From Verrucomicrobiota bacterium (GTDB taxonomy: Bacteria > Verrucomicrobiota > Verrucomicrobiia > Verrucomicrobiales > DEV007), in assembly GCA_020627905.1 (NCBI GenBank), contig JAHDFZ010000003.1, positions 1 to 52,330 of the forward strand: DNA of 52,330 nt, in the 5' to 3' direction. Shown here piece by piece: positions 51,822 to 52,330 of this stretch. Both the position numbers and the translations under genes were made by a program. Below the pieces are notes generated by a model. That model did not search any database. It was not told where the DNA came from and saw only the letters and a program-made list of their open reading frames with translations. Every line of letters begins with the position of its first letter. The stretch's first letter is position 1.

Positions 51822-52330
51822 TTAGCCTACGCTGCCTTCCATCTCCATATCGATCAGGCGCTTCAACTCGACGCTGTATTCCATCGGGAATTCCCGGACG
51901 AGATCATTGACGAATCCATTAACGCTCAGAGACATGGCCTCGCCCTCGCTCAGACCACGCTGCTGCATGTAGAAGATCTGATCCTCGCTCACCTGGCTGA
52001 CGCTGGCCTCGTGCTGCGTGGCATGCTGATTCCCTCGAACCGTGATCGCCGGATAGGTATCGGTGCGGCTGTTGCTGTTGATCAGCAGGGCGTCGCACTC
52101 AGTGTTATTCTTACATCCTTTGAGATGCTTGGGAATGTGGACCTGGCCACGATAGACAGAGCACCCCTCACCTACAGAGATCGACTTTGCGATCACGTTA
52201 GATGTCGTTTCGTCTGCCGCGTGGATCATCTTGGCACCGGTGTCCTGCATCTGGCCATCGTTTGCCAGCGCGATAGAAACAACTTCACCACGAGCCTTGC
52301 GGCCCTTCATGATGACGCCCGGATACTTCA
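51822..52330 (-). CDS. sufB: Fe-S cluster assembly protein SufB, 3' part only
   Basis: The frame is open through the window end, so only the C-terminal ~169 residues are seen. [61 protein letters not shown] and [21 protein letters not shown] are highly conserved in SufB. SufB is the scaffold subunit on which the cluster is assembled, with SufC and SufD. Its conserved Cys in the C-terminal part is in [13 protein letters not shown]. It leads directly into sufD. The start and any upstream sufC lie outside the window. Confidence 0.95.
   Translation of the reverse strand, partial: KYPGVIMKGRKARGEVVSIALANDGQMQDTGAKMIHAADETTSNVIAKSISVGEGCSVYRGQVHIPKHLKGCKNNTECDALLINSNSRTDTYPAITVRGNQHATQHEASVSQVSEDQIFYMQQRGLSEGEAMSLSVNGFVNDLVREFPMEYSVELKRLIDMEMEGSVG

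Noticed and set aside
1-52330. CRISPR array or intact insertion sequence
   Set aside because: No regularly spaced short direct repeats and no transposase or integrase motifs were found in any frame.

Overview
The window is chromosomal DNA of moderately high G+C content, most likely from a member of the Verrucomicrobiota (PVC superphylum). This assignment is inferred from gene content. It holds four secreted type I sulfatases, a very large PVC-type membrane-bound dehydrogenase with a haem domain, a DUF1592/DUF1552 pair, two secreted or regulated Gfo/Idh/MocA oxidoreductases, and Kdo-pathway kdsD, which indicates a Gram-negative envelope. No rRNA, tRNA, CRISPR array, phage gene or intact insertion sequence was found. 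Coding density is high, and most gaps are under 150 bases.

Layout. (1) 1-2400: the edge of an accessory or defence-like area. It has the 3' end of a DUF2357/PD-(D/E)XK nuclease gene, a truncated vsr endonuclease remnant, two small genes of unknown function and palindromic intergenic repeats. (2) 2406-12372: a mostly housekeeping block on the + strand with dnaE, mgtE, an alpha/beta hydrolase, an FHA protein with a long Pro/Ala tail, a FAN1-type VRR nuclease fused to a DEDDh exonuclease, and kdsD. (3) 12392-23762: a catabolic island. A divergent AraC-type regulator faces a Gfo/Idh oxidoreductase, followed by a 1563-residue FG-GAP/dehydrogenase/HEAT/cytochrome c/C-terminal binding-domain protein and three consecutive sulfatases. 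This looks like a programme for desulfating and oxidising a sulfated carbohydrate. (4) 23830-32883: a probable four-gene operon of a TMEM43-like membrane protein with a TerB-like tail, a YqiJ/NfeD-like OB-fold membrane protein, a flotillin, and a 1640-residue DUF3686 AAA+ ATPase. It is the best candidate here for an under-described system, probably in membrane stress or membrane-domain maintenance. (5) 32895-39826: a MITE-like inverted-repeat element, serA, a BASS-family transporter, and a DUF2339-DUF3999 pair. (6) 39985-42824 (- strand): an sbtA-like transporter, gmk, and split coaC and coaB, tightly packed. (7) 42950-50299 (- strand): DUF1552, DUF1592 and sulfatase genes that abut or overlap, preceded by a Tat-exported Gfo/Idh protein. 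This is a second exported catabolic cluster. (8) 50445-52330 (- strand): sufD and the 3' part of sufB for Fe-S cluster assembly.

Functional assignments rest on motifs read directly in the translated sequence and on knowledge of the families. Substrates of the catabolic clusters, the role of the flotillin/AAA+ operon and the mobility of the repeats are inferences.
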